Shown here piece after piece: positions 1 through 10,114 of a DNA stretch of 64,000 bases; within the stretch, counting starts at the first letter, position 1, and every line of letters starts with the position of its first letter. The stretch comes from Antedon mediterranea. Lineage: Eukaryota > Echinodermata > Crinoidea > Comatulida > Antedonidae. The stretch spans positions 23,870,432 to 23,934,431 of the forward strand of contig NC_092679.1 in the NCBI RefSeq assembly GCF_964355755.1, written 5' to 3'. The translations under genes were made by a program, and so were the position numbers. The notes beneath the pieces are model-generated. The model saw only the letters and a program-made list of their open reading frames with translations. It ran no database searches and was not told where the DNA came from.

Positions 1-55
1 TCATTAAAACGCCGTATAACAGTTTTTACACTAAGTTTTATTGTTATTATTTCAG

Positions 56-1365
56 TACGTCTGACAACGTTCACATTTGGACCAAATTTATTTATTATTC
101 ATGGACTGCATTCAAATCTTTATTTATCTATGGACCGAAAGGGGAGGATATCGGCAAGAAACGTAAGCCAGGTTTAAATTTTCAATTACTGTATTTCTAA
201 ATATCTCTCATTTTTCATGTTTCAGTTTATTGCTTGTGATCCTTCTCTGGTTGAAGAAAGTTCTTTGTAAACTTAAGCTCTGTCTACTCTATTAAACATT
301 ATGTGACAAAAACATGTAATGTGCCCATATATGAACATGATGATGTCATATCACTACCATATTTTTTGTCTAACTAATTTGATAGTGTAGACAAAGCTTT
401 ATACTTGTTTGTCGACACGCGCAACATGGAACTAAATGTAGTGTATCAATTACATTTAAAGATGTATTGTCCCTTGAAACACAAAAAATTTAAGTCAAAA
501 TATTCAAATTTAATTTGGCCATATCAAAGTAATATTAAAGTTATTCACTTTAAGTCGAAAATTCGAGCCAAAAACAACTAGTTTACGTAATTAACAGGTA
601 AATTAGTTTGATAGAAATCGTCGCTAGCGAAAGTAAACAAAGGATTTCAAACCACAAGTATGCATGCATGATATGCTAATTAAGATTGTTTACAACTTGT
701 AACGGTTGAGAAGGTGTTTTCACAGATAGCTAGGAAGTTTTATGATTATGCATACAGAGTAGCCACACAGGCGCGTTGCATTACGGGATATGGAATATCT
801 AGAACTTTGACTGGAAGACAAAGTTATTTTTCGAACAAAAACGTCTGTATTTCAGTTAAATGATTTTTTTTGTCGATTAATTTTTGGTGAAAGTTAATAA
901 ATATTATGATACTTCATTGACCCACTTTTTTCGAAATCTTTTTTTTTTTTTTTTTTTTAATTAGTCAAAGGGACAATACATCTAAGGGAGGGCGTCGATT
1001 CAAAGTTATATTTCCTCTATAGACAGGCAATACATTCATGATAATAACTTGACGGGGTATCATTGCATATTATAGTATATCCTAATTTGTTGGGTTTTTT
1101 TTCATTTCAGAATACTGAGCCGACAGTGCTGATTGAAAACAATTTCGACATACTGTGGAGAGAACATCATAACGAACGCTCTTGCTTCGTGTCATTCCAG
1201 TCGTATGAACAATTTAGGGTTAGCATAAAACATAGCGACATGCTGAATCCCAATCGTACACAAATAGTGAATCGATCACGTTTTCTGGCCATAAGAAAAC
1301 ATGGCCGGACTACATCATCTGACAACCAGAATATAAACATAGAATTCTTAAAGCTAGTTAGATAG
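56..1365 (+). CDS. FGF-family growth factor, last two coding exons (partial)
   Basis: Two exons encode the C-terminal part of a fibroblast growth factor beta-trefoil. Exon A (56-162) follows a TTATTATTTCAG acceptor and ends at AAC before GTAAGC. Exon B (1111-1365) follows TTTCATTTCAG and ends in TAG. Exon A reads ...HGLHSNLYLSMDRKGRISARN, matching the FGF 'G..S..YL.M..KG.L' core. Exon B holds TVLIENNFDILW (the FGF 'E..xENNY' strand), RFLAIRKHGR (the 'YLAL.K.GR' strand) and ends IEFLKLVR, where FGFs have HFLP or HFMK. Exon A is 107 nt and enters after one codon base and leaves in phase 0; known FGF middle exons are about 104 nt with the same phases. An unusual insertion of about 30 residues lies between the ENN and RFLAIRKHGR strands. 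The N-terminal exon with any signal peptide is off the left edge. The family call is good; the subfamily is not assigned. Confidence 0.72.
274..401. mobile_element. MITE family 1, copy 1
   Basis: Short inverted-repeat element in the FGF intron. The left end resembles AAGCTCTGTCTAC and the right end GTGTAGACAAAGCTTT, its reverse complement. The interior has the family hallmarks: TGTGCCCATATATG, a GATGATGTCATATCACTACCATAT stretch described here only by position (about 340-363), and TTTTTTGTCTAACTA. Five further copies occur in this window. Confidence 0.75.
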
Positions 1366-1613
1366 ATTTTAAATATAGGCCTATACTGATAAGTCATAGC
1401 ATTAGCCACTTTGCTGAGTGTGACCTTTTAAGTTTCAAAATCATGGTATCTGTGAATTTAATCCATCTTGAATAATTAGAGAACTTTCGATTTTCGTCGT
1501 CCAACAGTAGGATCTAACTATACGTTACTCCTTTCAACTCAATGTGCGCATGTGCAGGTATTGTGACGCGCATCATAAAGAAAGGATTCTACTGTAGGTC
1601 CATGTCACGTATG

Positions 1614-2305
1614 TACGGTGGCTGATTTCCGCCAAAGAAAACAATTATTTTATAATAATACGGCGTTATAACGCAGTATTAGGGCGTTATAACGCCGTAT
1701 TAGGGCGTTATAACGCCCTAAATTACGGCGTTATAACGCCCTAATTACGGCGTTATAACGCCCTAAATATACAATCTTTTCACACGTACTTGCGCATGCG
1801 TAGTACATCAATAAACTTCTCGGCGCATTCACAGATTTTAGAAAGTCACGTGGTACATTACTGGCCATCTTTGTGTCCAACTACGCCTATGTAGTGTATG
1901 GAGTCGAGTCATGTGCAATAACATTCACAAGGTTTTAATATTAAAACAATCAATTTGTTTAAAGTTTTTTTGTTAAGATAACGCAATCATAAAGTTACTA
2001 CAAAGATGATTTTTAACAACAAAATGTAAAAACAATGCATTACTATAGAGAATCGCTGTACAAAATAAAGGCGTAGAGCGTGTATGGAGCGCACAAAATG
2101 TTTTAAATCATCAAAATAATGTTATTTTATTTTAACAAAAACCCTTAAACAAATTGATTCAATCCATTCAAAGTCGTAACTCTTTGTGGCTCTGGGTTTG
2201 TTGATGTACTACGCATGCACTTGTGAACGGATTGTATAATTAGGGCGTTTTAACGCCGTATTATTATAAAATAATTTTTTTCTTTGGCGGAAATCAGCCA
2301 CCGTA
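1614..2305. mobile_element. Foldback (long inverted repeat) transposon A, 692 bp
   Basis: The left end TACGGTGGCTGATTTCCGCC is repeated in reverse complement at 2286-2305. The flanks carry a candidate 6-bp target duplication, CGTATG, at 1608-1613 and 2306-2311. The arms continue inward: ACGGCGTTATAACGC units at 1659-1765, GCGCATGCGTAGTACATCAA near 1790 against its inverse near 2203, and CAATCAATTTGTTTAA near 1948 against its inverse near 2145. The left arm holds five tandem GCGTTATAACGC palindromes where the right arm has one. There is no coding capacity, so it is non-autonomous. The superfamily is not recognised. Confidence 0.8.
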
Positions 2306-2311
2306 CGTATG

Positions 2312-3185
2312 ACATATTTGGTCGCCTAACAAAATGTATTGTTGTTAATTTTTGTATACGCACCATCGTGAAAAATGTTTGTAAGATAATTGTAGGAATC
2401 GCAATCAATATCATCATTATTTATATGACCAGCATTTCTTTCAGTAATTTTGGCTGTATTACTGAATTGAATCCATTAACTTATTACGGACACTGAAACT
2501 AAAATCTGATTCTGATAATCTACTCGCCAATAACAATACGGTGGTCTCCGAATGTTGGTGAATGGCTAGTTTTGACAATAACAATGTACTACGATGGTCT
2601 CCCCGTATGTTATTATTAATAACAAATAATAACAAAAATTATGGTCTAGTCTTGGACAATGATTCAAGATGGATTTAATTTAATACAAGTTTTTGTAGTT
2701 AACAGTAGGTGTGTTATGAAGTAGACAATGAAAATTCTGTATTCGTTGAATGGTGAGAATATTTCATTTGTTAGGAGATCAATGACTGCTCTATCTAACT
2801 CAGCCCGCCTCATTAAATAGAGCATTCAATCATTCAATCATTCAACTCATACAATATTTCCACCATCCAAACCAACTCATTAATATAATGTATTAACATT
2901 TAATTTATGTTGTTTTTCTTGTTCTCATTCAGAACTCTTTTTTTAAACTGATATTTTTAAATTGTTATAACCTAACTATTCGATAAAAATTATAGTAAAA
3001 TATCTATCAAATAATTGTATAAAATATATTTACATTTTCTAAGCTACGGTAGAGGTGATTAAGATTATATAGCCAGTGCTACGTAAACATTACCTAATTT
3101 GTCTATATGGACAATAATTTTTGCTGTGGGTTCGTTTTATTAGAATATACCGTTTTACCATAATTGTACATGTTTATTTAAATTT
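2312..3185. other. Non-coding AT-rich stretch
   Basis: No splice-supported exon or recognisable motif on either strand. It includes a short CATTCAATCATTCAATCATT run near 2824. Confidence 0.5.
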
Positions 3186-3562
3186 TTACTCGGGGTACCC
3201 GAGTCTAGGACTTACTCATTTTCTCCTCTTCTTCCATCTGGACGATTTTTAAAGTACTACTCCTCCCTTATTAGTTGTAGTATTGAGCTGGGATTTGGCA
3301 TGAATATACTACAGGGACAAAATCTATAGAGCCGGATTTTTAAATTTCAGACCGGATGCAGCCATATGACGTCTCGTAGATGGTACCATATAGCCGTATT
3401 TGGTACTGGTGTATGTGACGTCACATCTCGTCTTATGACGTCATTGCAGCTTCATTTGCTGTGCCCCGAGTATCGCACATTCGTGCTTTTTTGTTAATTA
3501 ATTTGTTTAATTAAGAAGCCACAATGTGTGACACACACCACAGCGTTATGTAGTTACATGCG

Positions 3563-3632
3563 GCTTTTTGGCGTAGTGGTTATCACGTTTGCTTAACACG
3601 CAGAAGGTACCTGGTTCGAGCCCGGGCGAAAC
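3563..3632 (+). tRNA. tRNA-Val(AAC)-like sequence, probably repeat-borne
   Basis: GGCGTAGTGGTTATCACG supplies a D-arm with an A-box-like core. The anticodon arm TTTGC-TTAACAC-GCAGA gives anticodon AAC (Val). The T arm is CCTGG-TTCGAGC-CCGGG. The acceptor stem is poor: GCTTTTT against GCGAAAC pairs badly. Three such sequences lie in tandem repeat units, each followed by a T-run. They look like tRNA pseudogenes or the heads of a tRNA-derived SINE rather than working tRNA genes. Confidence 0.45.
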
Positions 3633-3849
3633 CTTTTTTTTTAAACTTTATGGTGAAAAGTACTGTATACGCAATATGTTAATTATACACAGTATATCTT
3701 ATTTTTATTATTTGTTTAAATACTTATTTTGTGTAATCGGTAATTATCACTTTTACACATGTTTATTTTGCTTTGTGCTTATTACCATATTTATTTGTAA
3801 TTTAAATGGATTAAAAAACTTTCTGTTACCCACATTTTTAGTGTAAGTG

Positions 3850-3918
3850 GTTTCGTAGTGTAGTGGTTGTCAAATCTGCTTAACACGCAGAAGGTCCCGG
3901 TTCGAGCCCTGGTGAAAC
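3850..3918 (+). tRNA. tRNA-Val(AAC)-like sequence, best-preserved copy
   Basis: The acceptor arms GTTTCGT and GTGAAAC form seven pairs, two of them G-U. The anticodon arm TCTGC-TTAACAC-GCAGA has a perfect 5-bp stem and anticodon AAC. The T arm CCCGG-TTCGAGC-CCTGG has one mismatch. It is one base shorter than a typical animal tRNA-Val. GTGTAGTGG in the D arm matches the family. It could be a degraded or still-working tRNA-Val; the repeat context favours a pseudogene. Confidence 0.5.
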
Positions 3919-4419
3919 CTATTTTTCTTTAACTTTATGGTGAAATAACTGTATACGTAATATGATATAGAGTATATCTCGTTTTATTACTCAGGGTACC
4001 TGTTACTCGGGGTACCTGAGTCTAGGACGCTCTCATCTTTTCCTCTTCTTCTTCCATCCGGACACTATTGAGCAAAATGTGCGATTTATAAAGTACTACT
4101 CCTCCCTTATTCGTTGTAGTATTGAGCTCGGATTTAGCATGGATATACTACAGGGACATGTACTCAAAGCTATGGAGCCAGATTTTTTAATTTCAAACCG
4201 GATGCAGCCATATCACGTCTCGAAGATGGTACCGTATAGCCGTATTTGGTAGCGCGGTTATTGATGTGTATGTGACGTTACATCCGGTCTTATGACGTCA
4301 TTAAAGCTTCTTTCGCTGTACCCCGAGTATTGCACATTCGTGCTTGTTTGTTAATTAATTTGTTTAATTAAGAAGCCACAATGTTTGACACACACCACAG
4401 CGTTGTGTAGTTATATGCG

Positions 4420-4489
4420 GCTTCTTGGCGTAGTGGTTATCACGTCTACTTAACACGCAGAAGGTCCCCGGTTCAAGCCCGGACAAAAC
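4420..4489 (+). tRNA. tRNA-Val(AAC)-like sequence in the second repeat unit
   Basis: It has the same GGCGTAGTGGTTATCACG D arm and CTTAACACGCAGAAGG anticodon region as the copy at 3563-3632. The T arm is CCCCGGTTCAAGCCCGG. The acceptor stem does not pair cleanly and a T-run follows. Treated as a repeat-borne pseudogene. Confidence 0.4.
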
Positions 4490-4824
4490 TTTTTTTTTAA
4501 ACTTTATGGTGAAAAGTACTGTATACGCAATATGATATACAATATATCTTATTTTTATTATTTCTTGAAATACTTATTTTGTGTAATCGGTAATTATCAC
4601 TTTTACACATGTTTATTTTGCTTTGTGCTTATTACCATATTTGTAATTCAGCTTAAATGGATTAAAAAACTTTGTGTAACCCACATTTTTGGTGTGACCG
4701 ATTTGAGCTGGGATTTTGCATGAATATACTACAGGGGCATGTCCTCAAATCTATAGATTTTTTTTAATTTCAAACCGGATGCAGCCATATCACGTCTCGA
4801 AGATGGTATTTGGTAGCGAGGTTA

Positions 4825-4918
4825 TTATATATATATATATAGGTATTTATTCATAAAAAAACACATAAATAGTACAAACAGAAGGCAGCCCAACGGCTTA
4901 AAAATTCTGCAAACAATT
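4825..4918 (-). mobile_element. LINE 3'-end fragment inserted in the third repeat unit
   Basis: Where the second unit reads GGTTATTGATGTGTATGTG (near 4256), the third has about 94 extra bases between GGTTATT and ATTGATGTG. On the minus strand the extra sequence runs through GCCGTTGGGCTGCCTTCTGT and ends in ATGAATAAATACC plus a TA repeat. That layout resembles the 3' end and tail of a 5'-truncated non-LTR element. The class is inferred from form, not from a known consensus. Confidence 0.5.
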
Positions 4919-4987
4919 GATGTGTATGTGCGACGTTACATCCGGTCTTATGACGTCATTACAGCTTCTTTTGCTCATTCGTGCTTA

Positions 4988-6606
4988 TTATAACATGGAT
5001 TAAAGAATAGAAGGATATGCATCGACGGTGACATCAAACGATTTTACAACGCGCTTGCCTATACTAAAGCACTGTTGCCAATCAAACAAACACGCTCATT
5101 GAACTCCGTGTCTCTAACCGCGGCCCTCTCTAAAACGCTGCGAATCAACTGTTACATTTTTTTAGACCAAAACGTAACCATGATCGTATGCGCAGTCTGA
5201 ATGTTCTATTGACATGTCTACGTCGATGATTAATTGACAACAAAAATATATTGCTGAATAATTCTGTTTTAGTTTCATCACAATCGGACTATGAAAAGTT
5301 CACTTTCTTACGACTGGTAATTTTAAGTAGTTGGTAATATTAATAAAATATGCAATTTTTATATTTGAATTATCATTATTTGCCTGCCATCTTCTGTCAT
5401 TAAAGATTGCGTTAATCTATAGAATATTAAATTATGCACTTGACCATGTATGTTGTTAGCGTGGCCGGTGTTCACCCATACAACAATCGTGTTTTTAATA
5501 TATGGCTAAGCAGTGGTTTCTTCATAAATCTCCTTAAATCGATGTGATTATATTTAAATTGTAGTGCCTGGTGATTGGCTAGTGATAATGTCATCATCCA
5601 CATCACATCCAATCACCGGGTCTAATTGAATGAAAACTGCGATCCCTGATCCGGGATTGGCTGGCTATGTATAGTTGCGATTCGTTACCTAGCGGTCGTT
5701 TTGAAAAGTACACGCAGGGCAAACTTAATCACGAACAAACGAAGTACCTATTATTATTCACACAAGAAGTAAGACAACGGTGAGTATATAGATCATGATT
5801 ACACGTTGTATCTACCTAGGCAGTATCAATGTCGGCAAATCATATGGTTTACTAGTAAGCCTAGAAGACCTAGGCCTAGTATCCTTGCTGATTTTGTAAT
5901 TTTACATGTGATGTAGGCTGAGACAACAAATAAATAGTTATTGTCTCAGATGTAGGGCTACTACAGGTCATAAAATGCTACTTTAATGTCATAAAAACAT
6001 TAGCGTAGATCAATCGCGGCAGAAACCTATACTAATTACAATTATAGCATCTACAATTCTAAGCCAATAACAATATAGTATTGTTTTTATCTGGTATATT
6101 GATGAAGTAGGCCTACACTAGGGTCTTCACAATAACATACAATGTAATTTAACAACTGTTTTCAATAAACATTATACTCAGTGGCGTGAGGCAGAGGCCT
6201 GAAGCCACTTGTTTAGGAAACCTAAGTGGCCCTCCAAGTTTCAAAGATCGAGGCCTCGGACGTTTTTAGCATTTTCGACATATTTTATGCCTGTTCCTCT
6301 GGGCCCCAAGCTTCGGTTTAGCCAGTGAGCGCACATAGCCGTTACGCCACTGATTATTATACTGTTCAAAAATGTATGAATACATACAGTGCAACAAAGA
6401 ACGCGCGAAAGAAGCGTAGTCAACAAGGTTAAATGTCGTTGCACATGTGCAGTAACAATATATTAGGCACGCGACCGTTTCGTTGTTACCATGCGGTTAA
6501 TTAAACTGTAACATTGTGGGGCGGTCCGCGGTCTGTCGGCGAGAGTCAAGGAACCCTTGATCTCACGTTGATGCATATCCTTCTATTCTTTAATCCATGG
6601 TTATAA
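4988..6606. mobile_element. TA-flanked inverted-repeat DNA element, 1.6 kb
   Basis: The right end on the minus strand reads TTATAACCATGGATTAAAG and continues AATAGAAGGATATGCATC. The left end (4988-5024) matches over about 37 bases with one base missing. TA dinucleotides flank both ends (4986-4987 and 6607-6608), as Tc1/mariner-type targets do. Subterminal sequence also matches in inverted form, with an ACCGCGG... block near 5117 and its inverse near 6527. No transposase is readable. A CCAAT-like and TATA-like stretch and a CAACG|GTGAGTATA donor-like site lie at about 5650-5790. Classification as mariner-like rests only on the TA flank. Confidence 0.6.
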
Positions 6607-6608
6607 TA

Positions 6609-9437
6609 AGGATTACATTTGATTATATTTACGTTTTCTCTCCCTGCTAACGACACCGAGTATGTTATATATTTTTTCGGGGTGTAGCAGGATGAGACAG
6701 AAGAAGATCAACCTAGGTAAATTTAGAAACCTGTCCCAACCTCTCTATATGCTATGTCACGTACCAACATTCAGTAGTGACAGACGGGTTTGTTGGATAA
6801 ACACATCATAATAAATATGGCACGTTAACAGACTTCGTTTGGTGATTCAAATAATATAATACATGCACTAATAATCAGAAAGAACAATGAACAATTATGT
6901 AAGCTTACCAAAGGATACTGCTAAATTCCAAGTGTACATCTTGTTCTTGTATTTGTAAAACACAACAGAAAAGAAACAGCACCTGCTTAACAATATGCTA
7001 ATGATTTTACTCAAGCGAATTGACAAAAATAGGTGGCAGCAAACTTATTTTATGCAGGTATATAAACAAAATAGCATAAAATAGAATTCACCGCAGACTA
7101 GAGAGGGATTTGGAAGATGGAAACATTGATACGCAAGCGTCAAATAAGCTGACGCTTTTGATTCGTGCGCGAACACATTCAAATAGTGGATGGAAAACAG
7201 GTCTCTCCTGTTTTCACTGCTGCTGTATGTATAATATTTATTCGTTTTCAATAGGCCTATTGGAATAAAAATACATGTAAAATGATAATCTGTTTTACTG
7301 CAATGTATTATTATTATCTATATACTTTGGTTTTTTTTTATTAACATTTTCTTTTACAAATTTATATTAATGAAAACTTAACAAATTGTATATTAAAATA
7401 ATTCCACGTCAACCATGTAAACATTTCTGTAAACAAGTATAAAAATGTATTAATATTTTGTTATTATTGTTAAAACAGCAAAAAAGACAATGCTCTGCAT
7501 TGTTCAAATGCTAAAATACAAATTAAAAATATATTACACATAAATTGTTATAGGTAAATTTACATTTATGATAAAAATAATGGTTTAGTTTACTTTACTG
7601 GTATTTCAGGTGAACGAAAAGCATTCAATGGGCACGTAGGCCTACTGTAGTTAGTTCAATATCTACAGGCTCTTCATTCATGCTTAGCTATGTCGAAACA
7701 TAAAATATCGTAGACTTGCCCCAAGTCGGTATTCATTGTCTTTTTTTTTTATTTATTTGTTTTTATTTCGATTTTTGTCATCCAAACTCAAGTAATACAC
7801 GTATGAAACGCCATATGTGCAAATATATATATTTTTAACAATTTTAAGACAAAACTCCGTCTGGAGCACAGACTAAAAATATCGTCATGTACTGTGATAT
7901 TTGTTTGCTCCAAGGACTTATTCTTGTTTAGAATAAAACCCTTTAACTAACCCGCAGTACCACCACGTCCCCACCACGTCCCGCACCTTCCTCCTGCACC
8001 ATGTACATATTCTCCACGGCGCGCGCTGTATGCTAAGGGGACGTGGATCTGATCGTGTCCCAGCCACAGATAAACCCTTTGATCATCTCAGGAGGTCAGC
8101 ATCATGTTGTTACCTTTGATACAATTGTATTATATCTTTCTTAGGGTATACATTTCAATGAATTTAAGAAGGACTAGCATTCTCTGTTATAGTTAGGCCT
8201 ACTGCAAAATAATGGATGTTATCATGAGGTGGATGGAGGAAAAATAGTATTTCCATGAGTTGAAATATTGACCTTTGTATTCATTAGGAGATTTAGGTTG
8301 TTAAATTGTTTTGTAAAACGCCACAGTCGAATATTGCAGAACAGTTGGTTAGATGATACACTTAAATACATTGATTGACAAAACAGGCAACATTATAATT
8401 TATCGACTATGGCCAACCTAAACATACGTACATTGCCGTTAAGCGTCGCAGCTCTTTATATTAGAAGGGAAGAGTGACATTAAACTCTTTCCTGATTACA
8501 GAAATGTACTGTAGGCCTAACATATAAGGACAGAAACAAGTTACACGTTACGCTATTTCATCATATATTAGAATAAGTAAACACAATGCTGAAACACGTG
8601 TAATAAAACCTTCCTTTGTGGATATAACATTCAAGAGTTTGCTGGTGATTGAACAAAACAGCGATTGAGCCTGTCTACAGCTGATTGTACGGCGGCGGTT
8701 TTTCAAACGTCGTTAATGAAGCTTTACTGCAATAGAGAAATGAATGAATTATAATAACGTTCTTGTAGAATGAATTCGTATTACCCGGCGTCGTCACAAT
8801 TCAGACGATCATACAGTAGTCAGCCTAACACGCACATAAAGCAATCAATAAAGTACACTTCACGGTTTGGTGAATACAGATAATGGACGTCAATATGGTT
8901 TTACAAATTCTCTTAGACACGCGGGGCACTCAACGACTACTTTTAAGTATTCAGCCTCTTATTAACTTATGTCGGCAACAGAAGACGGTTGTTCTAGCAA
9001 CAAATGAGGTTTCAACTTTACTTTATTATCTAGCAATGTGCTTTATATGTTCGTACGTTTGTGTGTATATGTTTGTTCCACTTTTCTTTGTAAAGCTTGT
9101 ACCAACAGACCACTTAAAAAAAATTTGTAACGTAAAAAAAAAACTTTAAAAAAATCGAGTTATCTGTATCTTTAATGTGGGCTAAAATATTAAACAGCAT
9201 GCCCTCTGTCGCTAACATATTTCACTACAAATACTTGATGAACAAGTCCACAAGTCCTAACCATACTGTATGTAGATCATACATATAGCCCTCCCTCTAT
9301 TGGCCAGAATAAAATCACAAGATTACCAACGCGCAGCGCAGAGAAAGTATTATAATGAATATTCATGAGTTGTTCAGCTAATATGACACCTCTCTTAATC
9401 TGTACAATGTTCACAACCTCTTGTCTTTCTGCGTGTC
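6609..9437. other. Non-coding stretch downstream of the K2P gene
   Basis: No supported exon. It holds one copy of a dispersed repeat (7965-8145). The minus-strand AATAAA at 9022-9027, about 410 bases past the K2P stop, is the nearest candidate polyadenylation signal. Short open frames here, such as 8883-9149, have no splice sites or family features. Confidence 0.5.
7965..8145. repeat. Dispersed repeat of unknown type, copy 1
   Basis: It shares an ordered set of blocks with 59900-60045: CATGTACATAT, CGCGCTGTATGCTAAGGGG, ACGTGGATCTGATCGTGTC and CAGATAAACCCTTTGATC. The GC content is higher than the surroundings. The family is not recognised; it may be SINE-like or a conserved transcribed element. 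Confidence 0.55.
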
Positions 9438-10114
9438 CTATAATTGGTCAGTTATTACCGTCGTTCCGTCTGGAGTTTGGTTATATATTGTTGATCTATA
9501 CGACGAAGGTAATGATTCCATAATACCATTAGTGTCATCGTGTATATGATTGTTATCTTCGTCTCGTTGCTTAAATTTATCACTGGCACGAAGCACCTGC
9601 TGTTTAAGTTTCTGAGAAAGATTTCCAAATGTTTTTGCATTTCTAGTTTCCATATCACCAATACCTTTCAAAGTTATCATTAAAATACTAAGACCAAATA
9701 TCAAGTAAACGACTGCCATGCACTTGTAGGTAGCTCTAATAACTACCGACATTTCAGGGTTGTTACATATTACATAATCACCAAATCCTATAGTGGTCAG
9801 TGAGATAAGACAGAAATACTGTGCTTCAAAGAACGTCCAGCCTTCTATCAGCATAAACAGTAATGAAGGAAGAATGATCGTAAGTGTATACATGAGGCAT
9901 CCTACTGCGAAATAGGCTGTGAATGTACGCGCACGATTGCTTGATACCACCAAAGAAAAGTTAGACACAATCAAATTGGTTAAACGTTTCCATTTCTCCA
10001 CAAAACACTTGCCAATGACGTTCAGTACCCATCCTGTCAGTGGTATTCCGATGAGGGCGTATAATATACAGAACATTCTGCCCCAAAGTGTTTTAGGAGA
10101 CAGGTTTCCATAAC
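9438..10114 (-). CDS. K2P channel exon 2 (filter 1 to C-terminus)
   Basis: Codes the end of the first filter (GYGN), TM2, TM3, the second pore with GFGDY, TM4 and the C-terminal tail. The frame is open upstream of the acceptor to an ATG at 10169, but those residues lie before the CTATAG acceptor and are intronic. The final residues TVITDQL do not form a clear class I PDZ ligand. Confidence 0.93.

Larger units (their letters stand above)
3186..4985. repeat. Tandem segmental repeat, two full units and one partial unit
   Basis: A unit that starts ACTCGGGGTACCCGAGTCTA occurs at about 3186-3850 and again at about 4010-4693. A partial copy lies at about 4703-4985. Each full unit carries a GAGCTGGGATTTGGCATGAA segment, a CCGGATGCAGCCATAT segment, TATGACGTCATT, then a tRNA-Val-like head and an AT-rich tail with TACTTATTTTGTGTAATCGG. 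The order is kept in both copies with scattered substitutions, so this is an older tandem duplication. The third copy is interrupted by an insertion at about 4825-4918. Confidence 0.8.
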
